Shown here one piece after another: positions 41,242 through 50,585 of a stretch of 64,000 bases of DNA. The notes beneath the pieces were generated by a model. It ran no database searches. It saw only the letters and a list, made by a program, of their open reading frames with translations, and was not told the DNA's origin. Each line of letters starts with the position of its first letter. The stretch's first letter is position 1. This DNA comes from CAVSQX01 sp963730225. Lineage in GTDB: Bacteria > Planctomycetota > Phycisphaerae > Tepidisphaerales > Tepidisphaeraceae. Where the stretch lies: contig CAVSQX010000004.1 in the NCBI GenBank assembly GCA_963730225.1, forward strand, positions 1,426,001 to 1,490,000. The letters are read 5' to 3'. A program made the translations under genes and the position numbers.

Positions 41242-42966
41242 ATGTCCGAAATCGCGGTCTCATTTTCCCCGACTGCCCCTCGCCCCGCCGCGCCGTCGCG
41301 CACGCATTCGTTCATCGAACACGCCAAGCTGATCGGACTGCTGACGCTGATCAGCCGATTCTTCGGGCTGGGGCGGGAAATCGTCGCGGCGAATTATCTG
41401 GGAACCGCGCTGGTCGGCTCGGCATTCACCGTCGCGTTCGTCGTTCCCAATCTCTTCCGCAAACTGTTCGGCGAAGGGGCGCTGTCGGCGGCGTTCATTC
41501 CGCTGTACGCGCAGACGCTGAAGGATGATCCGGCGCAATCCGCCGACTTCGCCGCGGCGGCGGTGAATCTGGTCTGCGCGATTCTCATCGGCCTGACGAT
41601 CGTCGGCGAAGCGATCGTCTGGGGAATTTTTTATCTCAGCGGCGATCTGCGGCCCGATCTGCTGCTGACGCTGAAGCTGACCGGAATCATGCTGCCGTAC
41701 GTGCTGCTGATCTGCGGCGGGGCATTCCTGAGCGGGATTTTGCAGGTGCATCGCCGGTTCGGCCCCCCCGCCGCCGCACCGATCATTCTCAACGCCTGCC
41801 ACATCGCGGTGCTGCTGATCGGAGCGCAGGCTCATCGGGTTGAACAGCCACACGGCGGCCAGTCAGGTGATGGCCAAGCAAACGACCCTGGCGTATTGGC
41901 TGGCGTCTTTCGTTCTGGTGGCCGGCGCGATGCAGGTGGCGGTGCTGCTGCCGGGATTGCGGCAGGTGGGTTTCCGATTTCGCTTCGTGCCGAATTTCTG
42001 GACGCCGCTGATTCGCAAGATGCTGATCCTGTCGCTGCCGGTGGCGATGGGCGCGGGCGTGCTGCAGCTTTCCGTGCTGTTGGACAAGACAATCGCCATG
42101 GCCCTGATGCAGCACGTCGATGCCGCCGGGCGGCACGATCACGGAGTTTCATCTCTTCGGTCAACGATGCGATATCCGATGGAAGCGGGCGCATCCGCGG
42201 CGGTTGGATTTGGCGCAGAATCTGTACCAGTTTCCGCTGGGGATTTTTGCGATCGCACTGGCGACGGCGATTTTTCCGGGACTCAGCGCCGAAGCGCAGG
42301 GAGAAGCGATCAGGAAAAATTTCGCCAGCGTCCTGCGGCGGGGAATCGAAGCGAGCTTGTGGGAAGGAATTCCCGCGAGCCTGGGGTTGATGCTCGTCGC
42401 CGAGCCGGCGGCGCGGCTGCTGTTTCAGCATGGACAGGTGCCGGCGCATCATGCGGTTTTGATCGCCCAATCCACGGCCGTCTACGCCGGGGCGATCTGG
42501 GCGTTCGGATTGCTCCAGATCATCAACCGTGCCTACTACGCCGTTCACGACACGTTCACGCCGCTGGTGATGTCGAGCGTGAACATCGTCATTAATCTGG
42601 CCGTCGAGATTCCGCTGCTGTGGAAAATGGGCGAGAGCGGAATGGCCGTCGGAACGGTGGCGAGTTTCGCCGTGCAGGCGCTGATGATGCTATGGATGCT
42701 GGACCGGCGTCTGGGCGGTTTGAGCCTGCGGCCGGTTCTTATTTCGGCGGCCAAAATGCTTTTCGCGGCACTGCTGATGGCCGCGGCGTGCGTCGCACTG
42801 AAACATTCGCCGGTTTATCCGCATGGGCAGGGCCGGATCATCTGGGCGCGTGCAACTGGTCATGCTGATGACGCTGGGCGCCGGCGTGTACTTCGGCGGG
42901 TGCCTGGGGTTGGGCGTCACGGTGTTTCGGCAACTGCTGGGCCGGCCGACTACAATGCCGGGATGA
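41242..42966 (+). pseudogene. murJ: murJ, lipid II flippase, with several frameshifts
   Basis: Multi-span flippase moving lipid II across the membrane during peptidoglycan synthesis. Recognisable pieces appear in several frames: AKLIGLLTLISRFFGLGREI and FVVPNLFRKLFGEGALSAAF at 41.3-41.8 kb, then MAKQTTLAYWLASFVLVAGA and RKMLILSLPVAMGAGVLQLS, then GTITEFHLFGQ, TMRYPMEAGA, LDLAQNLYQFPLGIFAIALA in rapid succession, then GLLQIINRAYYAVHDTFTPL and a last frame VQLVMLMTLGAGVYFGG ending at TGA 42964. Frames switch near 41825, 42135, 42160, 42195 and 42845. If the indels are sequencing errors the intact protein would be about 574 residues. Start ATG 41242 is preceded by AGGA. Its stop overlaps the next gene's ATG. 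Confidence 0.75.
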
Positions 42967-43874
42967 AATATCGCACGCTGGGCAAAACGGGTTTGGAAGT
43001 TTCGCTCGTCGGCGTCGGCACCTGGCAGTACGGCGGGGAGTGGGGAAAGAATTTCACGCAGGAAGAAGTGGATGCGATCTTCGATCAGGCCCGCAATTTG
43101 GGCGTGAATCTGATCGACACCGCCGAGTGCTACGGCGATCACACCTCCGAGGCGTTCATCGGCAACGCCGTCCAGCGCGATCGAACGAATTGGATCATCG
43201 CCACCAAATTCGGCCACAAATTTCACGCCCCATTCAACCGCACCGACCAGCGCAGCGCGGCCGATTTGCACGAGCAGGTGGAAGCGTCGTTGGCGGCGCT
43301 GAAAACGGATTACCTCGATCTGCTCCAGTATCACAGCGTGCGCGACGAGGAATTCACCGATCCCGCCGTGCGCGATGAGATGGCCGCGCTGGTGAAAGCC
43401 GGAAAAGTGCGATTCATCGGCAACTCGATCGGCAACGCGGCGATCAAAGAAGACGGAAGCTGCGTGCAAGCGGGAAAATCGGAGCCGTTCAACATCTCGG
43501 TTTTGCAGGTGGTTTACAATCGGCTCGACCGCCGGCCGGAGAAGGGACATCCGAGTGTTTTCGACATCGCGATCCAGCAGAATCTGGGCGTGCTGGCGCG
43601 GGTGCCGCTGGCCAGCGGGCTGCTGAGCGGAAAATACAAACCCGGCGCGACGTTCGCCGAAGGCGATGTTCGGACCAAATGGAAAGACCCGAATTTGCAG
43701 CAGAAACTTCAGACAGTGGCCGAGATTCAGCGGACGGAAGTTCCCAAGGGCGTGGAAATGGCCGCGTGGGCACTGGCTTGGTGTTTGAAGAATCCGGCTG
43801 TCACATCGGTGATTCCGGGTTGCAAGAGCGCCGAGCAACTGGCCCAAAACGCGGCGGCGGCGGAGCTGGTGTGA
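42963..43874 (+). CDS. aldo/keto reductase
   Basis: 303-residue NADPH-dependent oxidoreductase with TIM barrel. Begins MKYRTLGKTGLEVSLVGVGT; the active site set is visible as NLIDTAECYG (Asp and Tyr), IIATKFGHKFH (Lys) and LDLLQYHSV (His); the cofactor-binding end reads AWCLKNPAVTSVIPGCKS. The ATG at 42963 overlaps the murJ stop (ATGA), suggesting co-translation. A longer open frame reaches back to 42120 but that part is murJ sequence. Substrate unknown. Confidence 0.88.
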   Translation: MKYRTLGKTGLEVSLVGVGTWQYGGEWGKNFTQEEVDAIFDQARNLGVNLIDTAECYGDHTSEAFIGNAVQRDRTNWIIATKFGHKFHAPFNRTDQRSAADLHEQVEASLAALKTDYLDLLQYHSVRDEEFTDPAVRDEMAALVKAGKVRFIGNSIGNAAIKEDGSCVQAGKSEPFNISVLQVVYNRLDRRPEKGHPSVFDIAIQQNLGVLARVPLASGLLSGKYKPGATFAEGDVRTKWKDPNLQQKLQTVAEIQRTEVPKGVEMAAWALAWCLKNPAVTSVIPGCKSAEQLAQNAAAAELV

Positions 43875-43880
43875 GAGACG

Positions 43881-44609
43881 ATGGCGAACGAGCCGACGAA
43901 TCTCGGCTTGGACCTGCCGGAGCAGGCGCGCTGCCAGCATTGCGGTTATCAGCTGCGCGGATTGATCGATCCGCGCTGCCCCGAGTGCGGAACACCGTTC
44001 GATGTGCAGGCGATCTGGGCGAAGTTTCGGCCGCGGGAACGGCTGCCATTTGACCAGACCGCGGCGCGATGGCTTTCGCCGCCGTCCTGGTGGGCCAGCG
44101 GCTTGGCGACGGTCGCCATTGTGTCGAATTTTCCGGACTGCTGGCTGCCTGTGCCACCGGGCAACAGCTATCCTTCCATGTGGGGCGTGCTGCTCTGGGG
44201 CATATCGCTGGGGATGCTATTGCTGCGGCTCTGCGACAGGGGTGAGGCTTTTCGGCGCTATCAGATTCCGCAGCAGCACCGACGAATTCGCGGTCGGAAT
44301 TGGATTGTCCTGCCAATCTTGTGCATGCTGTTTTATCCGAGGCCCGCAACGGAGATCGCGTTCATTCTGTCCAAGCCACAACTGGATGCGTTGGCAACGA
44401 AGGTAGTTCGCACTCGGTCTTACCCGCCGGACCGCTGGATTGGATTATTCCCGGCGGAGTTCATCTCACCGACGTCAGACGGAATGAATTTTCGGATACG
44501 CGGCCATCACGAATGCGGGCTGGCTTACACGACAACCGGCCAGCCGCCGCAACGGGTCGCCAATTACACGGCACTGGGCGGAGGGTGGTACGCATTTGAT
44601 GGGCAATGA
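43881..44609 (+). CDS. zinc-ribbon membrane protein, function unknown
   Basis: 242 residues. The N-terminus carries a zinc ribbon, CQHCGYQLRGL and CPECGTPFD (two CxxC pairs), a type common in planctomycete membrane proteins. Hydrophobic segments follow (PSMWGVLLWGISLGMLLL and IVLPILCMLFYP). The C-terminal half is soluble and without known motif. Starts 6 bases after the aldo/keto reductase stop, so probably co-transcribed. No catalytic residue can be named. Confidence 0.65.
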   Translation: MANEPTNLGLDLPEQARCQHCGYQLRGLIDPRCPECGTPFDVQAIWAKFRPRERLPFDQTAARWLSPPSWWASGLATVAIVSNFPDCWLPVPPGNSYPSMWGVLLWGISLGMLLLRLCDRGEAFRRYQIPQQHRRIRGRNWIVLPILCMLFYPRPATEIAFILSKPQLDALATKVVRTRSYPPDRWIGLFPAEFISPTSDGMNFRIRGHHECGLAYTTTGQPPQRVANYTALGGGWYAFDGQ

Positions 44610-44635
44610 CCGGGGGCCGGTCGCATTGATATAAT
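44606..44635 (+). promoter_or_regulatory. Putative sigma-70-like promoter of topoisomerase IB gene
   Basis: ATGACC (44606-44611) and TATAAT (44630-44635) are separated by 18 bases; the -10 is perfect, the -35 matches TTGACA at 4 of 6. The start codon follows at 44660, allowing a short leader that contains GAGGAAG. Confidence 0.4.
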
Positions 44636-44659
44636 CGTCGCCGAGGAAGAAACGCACCG

Positions 44660-45745
44660 ATGTCGAACGCGAAACCCGCACGCAGAACAAAAACGCCGCC
44701 GAAATCGTCTGCCGCGCGGGCGGGATTGGTTTACGTCTCGCATCACAGCCCCGGGTATTCCCGGCGCGGAGCCGGCAAACGGTTTTCTTACTTCACTTCC
44801 AGCGGCAAACGACTGACCAACCAGGCGGATTTGGCCCGCATCAAATCGCTGGTGATTCCACCCGCATGGACGGATATCTGGATCTGCCCCAAAGCCAACG
44901 GGCACATCCAGGCGGTGGGCAAGGACGCACGCGGGCGATTGCAGTATCGGTATCATCCGAAGTGGCGGCAGGTGCGCGATGAATCCAAATATCATCGCAT
45001 GATCGGTTTCGCCAAATCGCTGCCGAAGATTCGCCGCCGAGCGGGCCGGCATCTGCGGCTGTGCGGATTGCCGCGGGAAAAAGTTCTGGCGGCGATCGTT
45101 CGGCTGCTGGAGATCACGCTGATCCGCATCGGCAATGAGGAATATGCCAAGGAGAATAAATCGTATGGGCTGACGACGCTGCACGACGATCAGGTGGAAG
45201 TGCACGGCTCGCGCGTGCATTTTCATTTTCGGGGAAAGAGCGGCGTGCAGCACACCGTGGACATCAACGACCAGCGGCTGGCGAAGATCATCCGCACCTG
45301 CCAGGATTTGCCGGAGCAGGAGCTGTTCAAGTTCATCGATGAAGCCGGCGAGCATCACGACATTTCCTCGACGCAGGTGAACGATTATCTGCACGAAGTT
45401 TCGGGGCGGGATTTCACGGCGAAGGATTTTCGCACCTGGGGCGGGACGGTCTTCGCCGCCGTCGCGCTGCGGAAGCTGCATCCGATCGGATCGCCGGCCC
45501 AGGCCAAGCGGAACGTGGTGGCGGCAATCAAGCAGGTGGCGCAGAAGCTGGGCAACACGTTGGCGGTGTGCCGAAAGTGCTACATCCATCCGCTGGTCAT
45601 TGACGTGTATCTGGAAGGCCGGCTGCTGGAACGGCTGGAAAACGGCATGAGTCCGACAAACCACGGCCTGCCGGCGCATGAAGCGTCGGTTTTGGCGTTG
45701 CTGATGGCAGCAGCCTCGCACCGCAACGATACCGATGGCTCCTGA
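44660..45745 (+). CDS. DNA topoisomerase IB, bacterial type
   Basis: 361-residue type IB topoisomerase relaxing supercoils by a 3'-phosphotyrosine link. N-terminal domain: FSYFTSSGKRLTN, LARIKSLVIPPAWTDIWICP and QVGKDARGRLQYRYHPKW-like core. Catalytic domain: LLEITLIRIGNEEYAKENKS with the active-site Arg, FHFRGKSGVQHTVDI with Lys, DFTAKDFRTWGGTVFA with the second Arg, and Tyr308 in CRKCYIHPLVIDVY. Bacterial versions are often carried on accessory regions, though nothing here marks transfer. It stands alone with a candidate promoter in front and is followed by a 178-base gap. Confidence 0.92.
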   Translation: MSNAKPARRTKTPPKSSAARAGLVYVSHHSPGYSRRGAGKRFSYFTSSGKRLTNQADLARIKSLVIPPAWTDIWICPKANGHIQAVGKDARGRLQYRYHPKWRQVRDESKYHRMIGFAKSLPKIRRRAGRHLRLCGLPREKVLAAIVRLLEITLIRIGNEEYAKENKSYGLTTLHDDQVEVHGSRVHFHFRGKSGVQHTVDINDQRLAKIIRTCQDLPEQELFKFIDEAGEHHDISSTQVNDYLHEVSGRDFTAKDFRTWGGTVFAAVALRKLHPIGSPAQAKRNVVAAIKQVAQKLGNTLAVCRKCYIHPLVIDVYLEGRLLERLENGMSPTNHGLPAHEASVLALLMAAASHRNDTDGS

Positions 45746-45812
45746 AATTCCTCCCATTTACCCCTCCTTCCGCCGACGCCCAGCGAATTCGACGGGTAAT
45801 TAAAAAAGTCGA

Positions 45813-45840
45813 TTGAACTTTGCGGGCCAGCGGGCATAAT
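45813..45840 (+). promoter_or_regulatory. Putative sigma-70-like promoter before DUF2203 gene
   Basis: TTGAAC (45813-45818) and CATAAT (45835-45840) with a 16-base spacer, each matching consensus at 5 of 6. The start codon of the next gene is 84 bases further on. It lies in the only gap between topoisomerase and DUF2203 genes. Confidence 0.5.
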
Positions 45841-45923
45841 CCACTTCGACGTACCCAAGTGCGTCGTGCCGTTCGACGACTTGCGGCCCGTTTGGCGTCC
45901 GATCAGTCCGAAAGGCTACGTCT

Positions 45924-46370
45924 ATGCCCGGCCCATCGTTTTCCACGCCTCGATCTGTGCGTCCGTCCGTTCCCCGCAAACGCTTCACGACAGCGCAAGC
46001 GAACAAGGCTCTGCCGCTGGTTCGGCGAATCGTGGGCGATATTGTGCAGGCGCATGATCACGCGCTGGATTTGCAGGCGAAGCTGGAATCGCTGCATGAC
46101 TCCAAGGCGGAGTCCAAGGCCCAGGCCGCGGTGCAGGGACAGCTGGATTCGGCGATGGATCGTCTTCAGGATCTCGTTCACGAGCTGAGCGATGTGGGCT
46201 GCGAGCTGAAGGATTATCAGACGGGCCTGATCGATTTTATCGGACGGCATCAGGGACGCGACGTTTATCTCTGCTGGAAGCTGGGGGAAGAGAAGATCGA
46301 TTACTGGCACGAGCTCAATGCGGGGTTTGCGGGTCGCAAGCCTATTTCGATGCTGATCGAGAGCGAGTAG
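45924..46370 (+). CDS. DUF2203 family protein
   Basis: 148 residues. The family signature is clear: FTTAQANKALPLVRRIVGDI, a coiled-coil-like helix (LDLQAKLESLHDSKAESKAQ), LVHELSDVGCELKDYQTGLI, and RDVYLCWKLGEEKIDYWHEL followed by AGFAGRKPI. The N-terminal 20 residues before KRFTTAQ are basic and probably disordered. Function in the family is unknown; soluble cytosolic protein is predicted. Confidence 0.85.
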   Translation: MPGPSFSTPRSVRPSVPRKRFTTAQANKALPLVRRIVGDIVQAHDHALDLQAKLESLHDSKAESKAQAAVQGQLDSAMDRLQDLVHELSDVGCELKDYQTGLIDFIGRHQGRDVYLCWKLGEEKIDYWHELNAGFAGRKPISMLIESE

Positions 46371-46388
46371 ACTGCGCCGACATCGCAG

Positions 46389-47636
46389 GTGATTCGCTCG
46401 ATTCCAATCCTCATCCTTTTGCTGCTGGGCCCGATCGGGTGCATGCAATCGCCGCCGATGCTGAACGTCCGCGCGCTGGGAGCCCGGGGCGACGGCAAAA
46501 CGAAAGACACGGTTGCATTTCAGACGGCGCTGGATGAATGCGACTCGGCCGGCGGTGGAGAGGTGATCGTGCCGGCGGGGAATTATCTGATCGGCAGCAT
46601 TTCGATCGGCTCGCGCACAATGCTGCAATTGCAGCGCGAGGCGAATCTGATGGGCAGCGGCGATCTGAGCGATTACGCCCTCACCGAGGTGCGCTGGGAA
46701 GGAAAATGGGTTCACGGGCATCGAGCGCTGATATGCGCCACCAACGCCGATCACATTGCCATCGTCGGGCCGGGAAAAATTACCGGAAATCCGGCGGTGG
46801 GCGGGCGACACACCCCGCGCGGACCGGTGCTGATTGAGCCGGTGAATTGCACGAATGTAGCGCTGGAAGATTTTTCCACGTCGCAGCGCGGATTGTGGTC
46901 GATCCATCCGGTTTACTGCCGAAATGTGGAGGCAAAGAATCTGACCATCCGCAGCGTCGGAGGCAACGGCGACGGCATCGACATCGATTCCTGCGAGAAA
47001 GTGTGCGTGGATTCCTGCAACATCGACACCGGCGACGATTGCATCGCCATCAAATCGGGCCGCGGGATGGAAGGGAACATGATCGGGCGGCCGTCGCAGG
47101 ACATTCTGATTCGCAACTGCACGCTGGGGGACGCCGGCTTTGCGTGCATCGGCATCGGCAGCGAGACGTCGGGCGGGCTGAGCGATGTTCACATCGAACA
47201 TTGCACGTTCACGCACAGCAAGACGTATTCCATCTACATCAAGAGCCGGCCGGGCCGCGGCGCGGGGATCGAGAACATCAGCGCGACGGATCTGCGCGTG
47301 CTGAGCAGCACGGGCGGATTTCTACGCATCAATCTTCTCAGCAGCGGAATTCAGGATTCGCAGCCGGTTGCGGGCGAAGCCGGGATTCCGTTTGCCCGCA
47401 ATTTCAGTTTCACCGACGCGGTCGTCAACGGCGGAACGCTGATCGACGCGGCGTCGATTTCGCCGATCAAACCGTTGATCGGCTTGACAATTTCGCACAT
47501 CAGCGGAACGTGCGGCAAAGGCATGAACCTGGCCAACATGCGGGACGTCTCGATTGAGGACGTGAACGTGAGCGGGTTCGCCGGGCCGTTGATTTCAAAA
47601 GAGAATGTCGTCGACGCCGTTCAGGGCAACCGGTGA
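46389..47636 (+). CDS. GH28-type polygalacturonase, lipoprotein
   Basis: 415 residues. A lipobox at the N-terminus (LILLLLGPIGC) suggests a lipid-anchored periplasmic or surface enzyme. The right-handed beta-helix has a typical GH28 start (LNVRALGARGDGKTKDTVAF, then GGGEVIVPAGNYLIGSI) and active site: DTGDDCIAIKSG with the catalytic Asps, a GFACIGIGSETSGG segment replacing the usual GHG, and YIKSR. The His of the canonical GHG motif is not evident, so it may be a divergent pectinase or rhamnogalacturonan-related enzyme. Start is GTG at 46389. The 3' end overlaps the converging mocA gene by 16 bases. Confidence 0.8.
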   Translation: MIRSIPILILLLLGPIGCMQSPPMLNVRALGARGDGKTKDTVAFQTALDECDSAGGGEVIVPAGNYLIGSISIGSRTMLQLQREANLMGSGDLSDYALTEVRWEGKWVHGHRALICATNADHIAIVGPGKITGNPAVGGRHTPRGPVLIEPVNCTNVALEDFSTSQRGLWSIHPVYCRNVEAKNLTIRSVGGNGDGIDIDSCEKVCVDSCNIDTGDDCIAIKSGRGMEGNMIGRPSQDILIRNCTLGDAGFACIGIGSETSGGLSDVHIEHCTFTHSKTYSIYIKSRPGRGAGIENISATDLRVLSSTGGFLRINLLSSGIQDSQPVAGEAGIPFARNFSFTDAVVNGGTLIDAASISPIKPLIGLTISHISGTCGKGMNLANMRDVSIEDVNVSGFAGPLISKENVVDAVQGNR

Positions 47637-48205
47637 AAATCCTCGGGGGAGTCGATGTCGGTGGCGGCGGGATCCAAGGGAACGGGCAGAACATCGGCCG
47701 CATGGGTCTGTAGAAGTTGCTTGGCGCCGGCATCGTCGGGAAGTGCGGCCAGGGCCGGGAAAAACCGCCTGGTGAAAAACGCGGGCACACCGACTGTGTC
47801 CGCATATCGGGCGGCGATGATGGGCCGGCCGGTGTCGCGGTAAGCATCAAGCAAAAGCCGCAGCCCGTCGGCCCCGAGCAGGGGCTGATCGCATAAACCG
47901 AGAATGACCGCCTGAGTGTCCGCGGGAAGTTGAGAAAGGCCGGCCCGTATGGACGTGCCGATGCCGCGCTGCCAAATCGGATTTTCAATCGTCTGCACTT
48001 TCAGGTCGAGAAGCTCCGCTTTCATGCGCGGGGCCTGGGAGCCGAGGACGACGATGACCGGAGAGCATCCGGTGGCGATCGCCTGCTCAGCGGCGTGGCG
48101 GAGAAACGTCTGATTCCTGTAAATCAACAGTTGCTTGGCGGTTCCCATTCGCGCCGAGCCGCCGGCGGCCAGAAGAATCATCGCGATGGAAGAATCGCTG
48201 GACAT
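47621..48205 (-). CDS. mocA: molybdenum cofactor cytidylyltransferase family (MocA-like)
   Basis: 194 residues. Nucleotidyltransferase fold: IAMILLAAGGSARMGTAKQL (the pyrophosphorylase loop GGSARMG and Lys), VIVVLGSQAPRM, GIGTSIRAGLSQLP, VILGLCDQPLLGADGL and, at the end, DIDSPEDF. These match MocA, which forms MCD cofactor from Mo-molybdopterin and CTP. It begins one base into the GH2 stop (TGATG), so it is translationally coupled to GH2. XdhC, another factor for the xanthine-dehydrogenase family, is two genes upstream. No molybdo-hydroxylase itself is in the window. Confidence 0.83.
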   Translation of the reverse strand: MSSDSSIAMILLAAGGSARMGTAKQLLIYRNQTFLRHAAEQAIATGCSPVIVVLGSQAPRMKAELLDLKVQTIENPIWQRGIGTSIRAGLSQLPADTQAVILGLCDQPLLGADGLRLLLDAYRDTGRPIIAARYADTVGVPAFFTRRFFPALAALPDDAGAKQLLQTHAADVLPVPLDPAATDIDSPEDFHRLP

Positions 48206-50568
48206 CAGTGAGCCTGAATCGTCATCTGGCCATCGTGAAGACCGTCGGCCGATGCGCGAATCGAGATTTCGCCCGCAATCGAGCCGCCCTGGATAACGGC
48301 CACGCATCGGCCGTGGAAAGCGCGGCGATGGTCCGAGGTAAACGGCTCACGGCTGGAAAGATCGCCGCTATCGAGCCTGATCAGATGGCCGGGGCCGGAA
48401 ACCTGAAATTTCATCGACGAATCAGCGAAGTAAATCGGATTTCCGGCGGCGTCTTCGATCGAGGCGCGAAGCAAAGCGATCGATCGGCCGTCGGCGGCGA
48501 GCGTGGTTTGCTCGGTGGTCAGATGAATGTGATCGGCGACGCCCGGGGTGGCGAGTTCGACGGTGCAAGTTGGATCGGAATCTCCGATCGCTTTCAGCAC
48601 GCCGGCGGTGAATGTGGCCGGCCAGGAGAGAATGCGGTCGTGCGATTGTGAGGGGTTCCGTTTGCCCAGCGACTTGCCGTTGAGAAACAACTCGACGCTT
48701 TGGCAATTGGTGAAGCAGAGAACGTCAACCGAGGCGTTGGGCCGGGCGCTCCAGGACGGTGCGCCGAAAATTCCACGGCCGCCGCGGAAAGGCCGCGAGG
48801 TTGCCGACGCCGGGCGCACGATCAGGTAAACCATGGGTTTTTTCGACCAGAGGCTTTGGCGAAAAAAGTAGAGCGGCTTGGCGACGCCGGTTTCATCGAG
48901 AAGTCCCGACGGCGAGCCGTGCATCGGCCAGCCGGGCGATTCGCCAAGATAATCGATGCCGGTCCAGAGAAACTGGCCGGCGTCGTAGGGAAAATTCTCG
49001 ACCGCTTCCCATGCCGCAAGCGTGTGGCTGTTTTCGCTTCCGGTAATTCTTCGCAGCGGATATTGGGCGTGGTCGGCGGGATAAAGCTGCTCCTGATAGT
49101 TGTATCCGACGACATCCAGCAGATCCGCCAGGCCCGTGCCGTTGGAGACGGGAATGTTCGCCAGGGCGGCGGTGACAGGACGGGTCGTGTCCAGCGATTT
49201 CACGGCCGCGATGAGTTTCGTGGCGATCGGCGGCAGCTCGGCGGCGGAGGGGCGCGTCGTGGAAGATCGGGCTGGGGGAAAATACGGGTCGGCGTCGTAA
49301 TCGATCTCGTTGCCGATGCTCCACAGAATGATGCTGGGATGATTGCGGTCGCGCAGAACCATCGATTGAATGTCGCGGGTGGACCAGTCGGAGAAATATT
49401 CGCTGTAGCCCTGATAACTGGGTTCGCCGTTGTTTCGCCCGGCAACCCATTTGCGTTTGGGGCGAGCCCATTCGTCGAACGCTTCATCCATCACGAGAAA
49501 TCCGAGGCGATCGCAAAGGTCGAGAAACTCCGGCGACGGGGGATTGTGGCTGGTGCGAATCGCATTGCAGCCCAGTTCCTTGAGAAGTTTCAAACGCTGC
49601 TCGAAAACCTCCTGTGGAACCGCCGCACCAAAGCAGCCGGCGTCCTGATGCAGGCAAACGCCTTTGATTTCGAGCTTTTTCCCGTTGAGCGAAAACCCGG
49701 TCTCGGGATCGAACTGAATCGAGCGAATGCCCAGCGGAGTCGTCGCTTGATCGACGACGCGGCCGTCCACCGCAACCGTGCTTTTCGCCTGGTAGAGGTA
49801 GGGATCGTCGCAGGACCACCGGTGCGGATGATCGAGTTGGATTTGCTGATGAAACAGAAACGATTGGCCGGGCGCGATCGTCTGATCGGATTGGGAATCG
49901 TCGCCGATCGTGGTCGTCAGAGCGACGTCCTGGGGCATCGAGGATTCGTTCGTAACGGAAGTCTCGATCGCAACGGCGGCGGAATCGGCGGAGTTTTGTG
50001 GAACGGTCAGAAAAACACCCCAGGGATCGATGCGCACGTCGGCGGTGGTGATCAGCCAAACGTGGCGGTAGATGCCCGAGCCGGTGTAAAAGCGCGAATC
50101 GGCGAATTGCGAATGATCGACTCGCACGGCCAGCGTGTTGGGAGTCGCATCGCGATTGAGATACGGCGTCAGATCGTATTGGAAGCTGACGAATCCGTTG
50201 GGACGAAGGCCAAGATCGTGGCCGTTGATCCAGACGTGCGAGTTCATGTAGACGCCGTCGAAGCGGATGGCGACGCGCTGATTTGCCAGGGGCGAGGGAT
50301 ACGTGAACGTTTTGCGATACCAGCCGACGCCGCCGGGCAGATATGCGGTGCCGCTGGCCCAGCGAGAGCCGAAGGGCTGCTCGATGCTCCAGTCGTGGGG
50401 CAGATCAACGCTTTGCCATTGCGAATCGTCGAAGGACGACGCCTGGGCGGCGGGCGGGTCGGAGAGAACGAATTTCCAGTCGGAATCGAACGACGCAATT
50501 TGTGCGGCGCGAATCGGAAGGCACAAAAGCGACGCTAACAGCAATATGGCCGGAACAAGACGTGTCAT
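48205..50568 (-). CDS. secreted GH2 beta-galactosidase
   Basis: About 787 residues from ATG 50568, signal peptide MTRLVPAILLLASLLC. The sugar-binding domain is WYRKTFTYPSPLANQRVAIR, then DGVYMNSHVWINGHDLG; the barrel has NAIRTSHNPPSPEFLDLCDR, the acid/base in ILWSIGNEIDY and the nucleophile in RITGSENSHTL. C-terminal parts are beta sandwiches: VDVLCFTNCQSVELFLNGKS (DUF4982-like) and RSIALLRASIEDAAGNPI (Big-like). An alternative TTG at 50589 would overlap the xdhC stop and adds six residues. Genes on both sides encode molybdo-enzyme maturation factors, an odd context for a galactosidase. Confidence 0.9.
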   Translation of the reverse strand: MTRLVPAILLLASLLCLPIRAAQIASFDSDWKFVLSDPPAAQASSFDDSQWQSVDLPHDWSIEQPFGSRWASGTAYLPGGVGWYRKTFTYPSPLANQRVAIRFDGVYMNSHVWINGHDLGLRPNGFVSFQYDLTPYLNRDATPNTLAVRVDHSQFADSRFYTGSGIYRHVWLITTADVRIDPWGVFLTVPQNSADSAAVAIETSVTNESSMPQDVALTTTIGDDSQSDQTIAPGQSFLFHQQIQLDHPHRWSCDDPYLYQAKSTVAVDGRVVDQATTPLGIRSIQFDPETGFSLNGKKLEIKGVCLHQDAGCFGAAVPQEVFEQRLKLLKELGCNAIRTSHNPPSPEFLDLCDRLGFLVMDEAFDEWARPKRKWVAGRNNGEPSYQGYSEYFSDWSTRDIQSMVLRDRNHPSIILWSIGNEIDYDADPYFPPARSSTTRPSAAELPPIATKLIAAVKSLDTTRPVTAALANIPVSNGTGLADLLDVVGYNYQEQLYPADHAQYPLRRITGSENSHTLAAWEAVENFPYDAGQFLWTGIDYLGESPGWPMHGSPSGLLDETGVAKPLYFFRQSLWSKKPMVYLIVRPASATSRPFRGGRGIFGAPSWSARPNASVDVLCFTNCQSVELFLNGKSLGKRNPSQSHDRILSWPATFTAGVLKAIGDSDPTCTVELATPGVADHIHLTTEQTTLAADGRSIALLRASIEDAAGNPIYFADSSMKFQVSGPGHLIRLDSGDLSSREPFTSDHRRAFHGRCVAVIQGGSIAGEISIRASADGLHDGQMTIQAH

Positions 50569-50585
50569 CGATTCCGACTTCTTCC

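Noticed and set aside
42120..42962. N-terminal extension of the aldo/keto reductase
   Set aside because: The sequence is MurJ-like membrane protein; the reductase family starts at the ATG at 42963.
48700..50538. 612-codon plus-strand frame opposite the GH2 gene
   Set aside because: Composition is that of a GC-rich shadow; GH2 has complete catalytic motifs on the minus strand.
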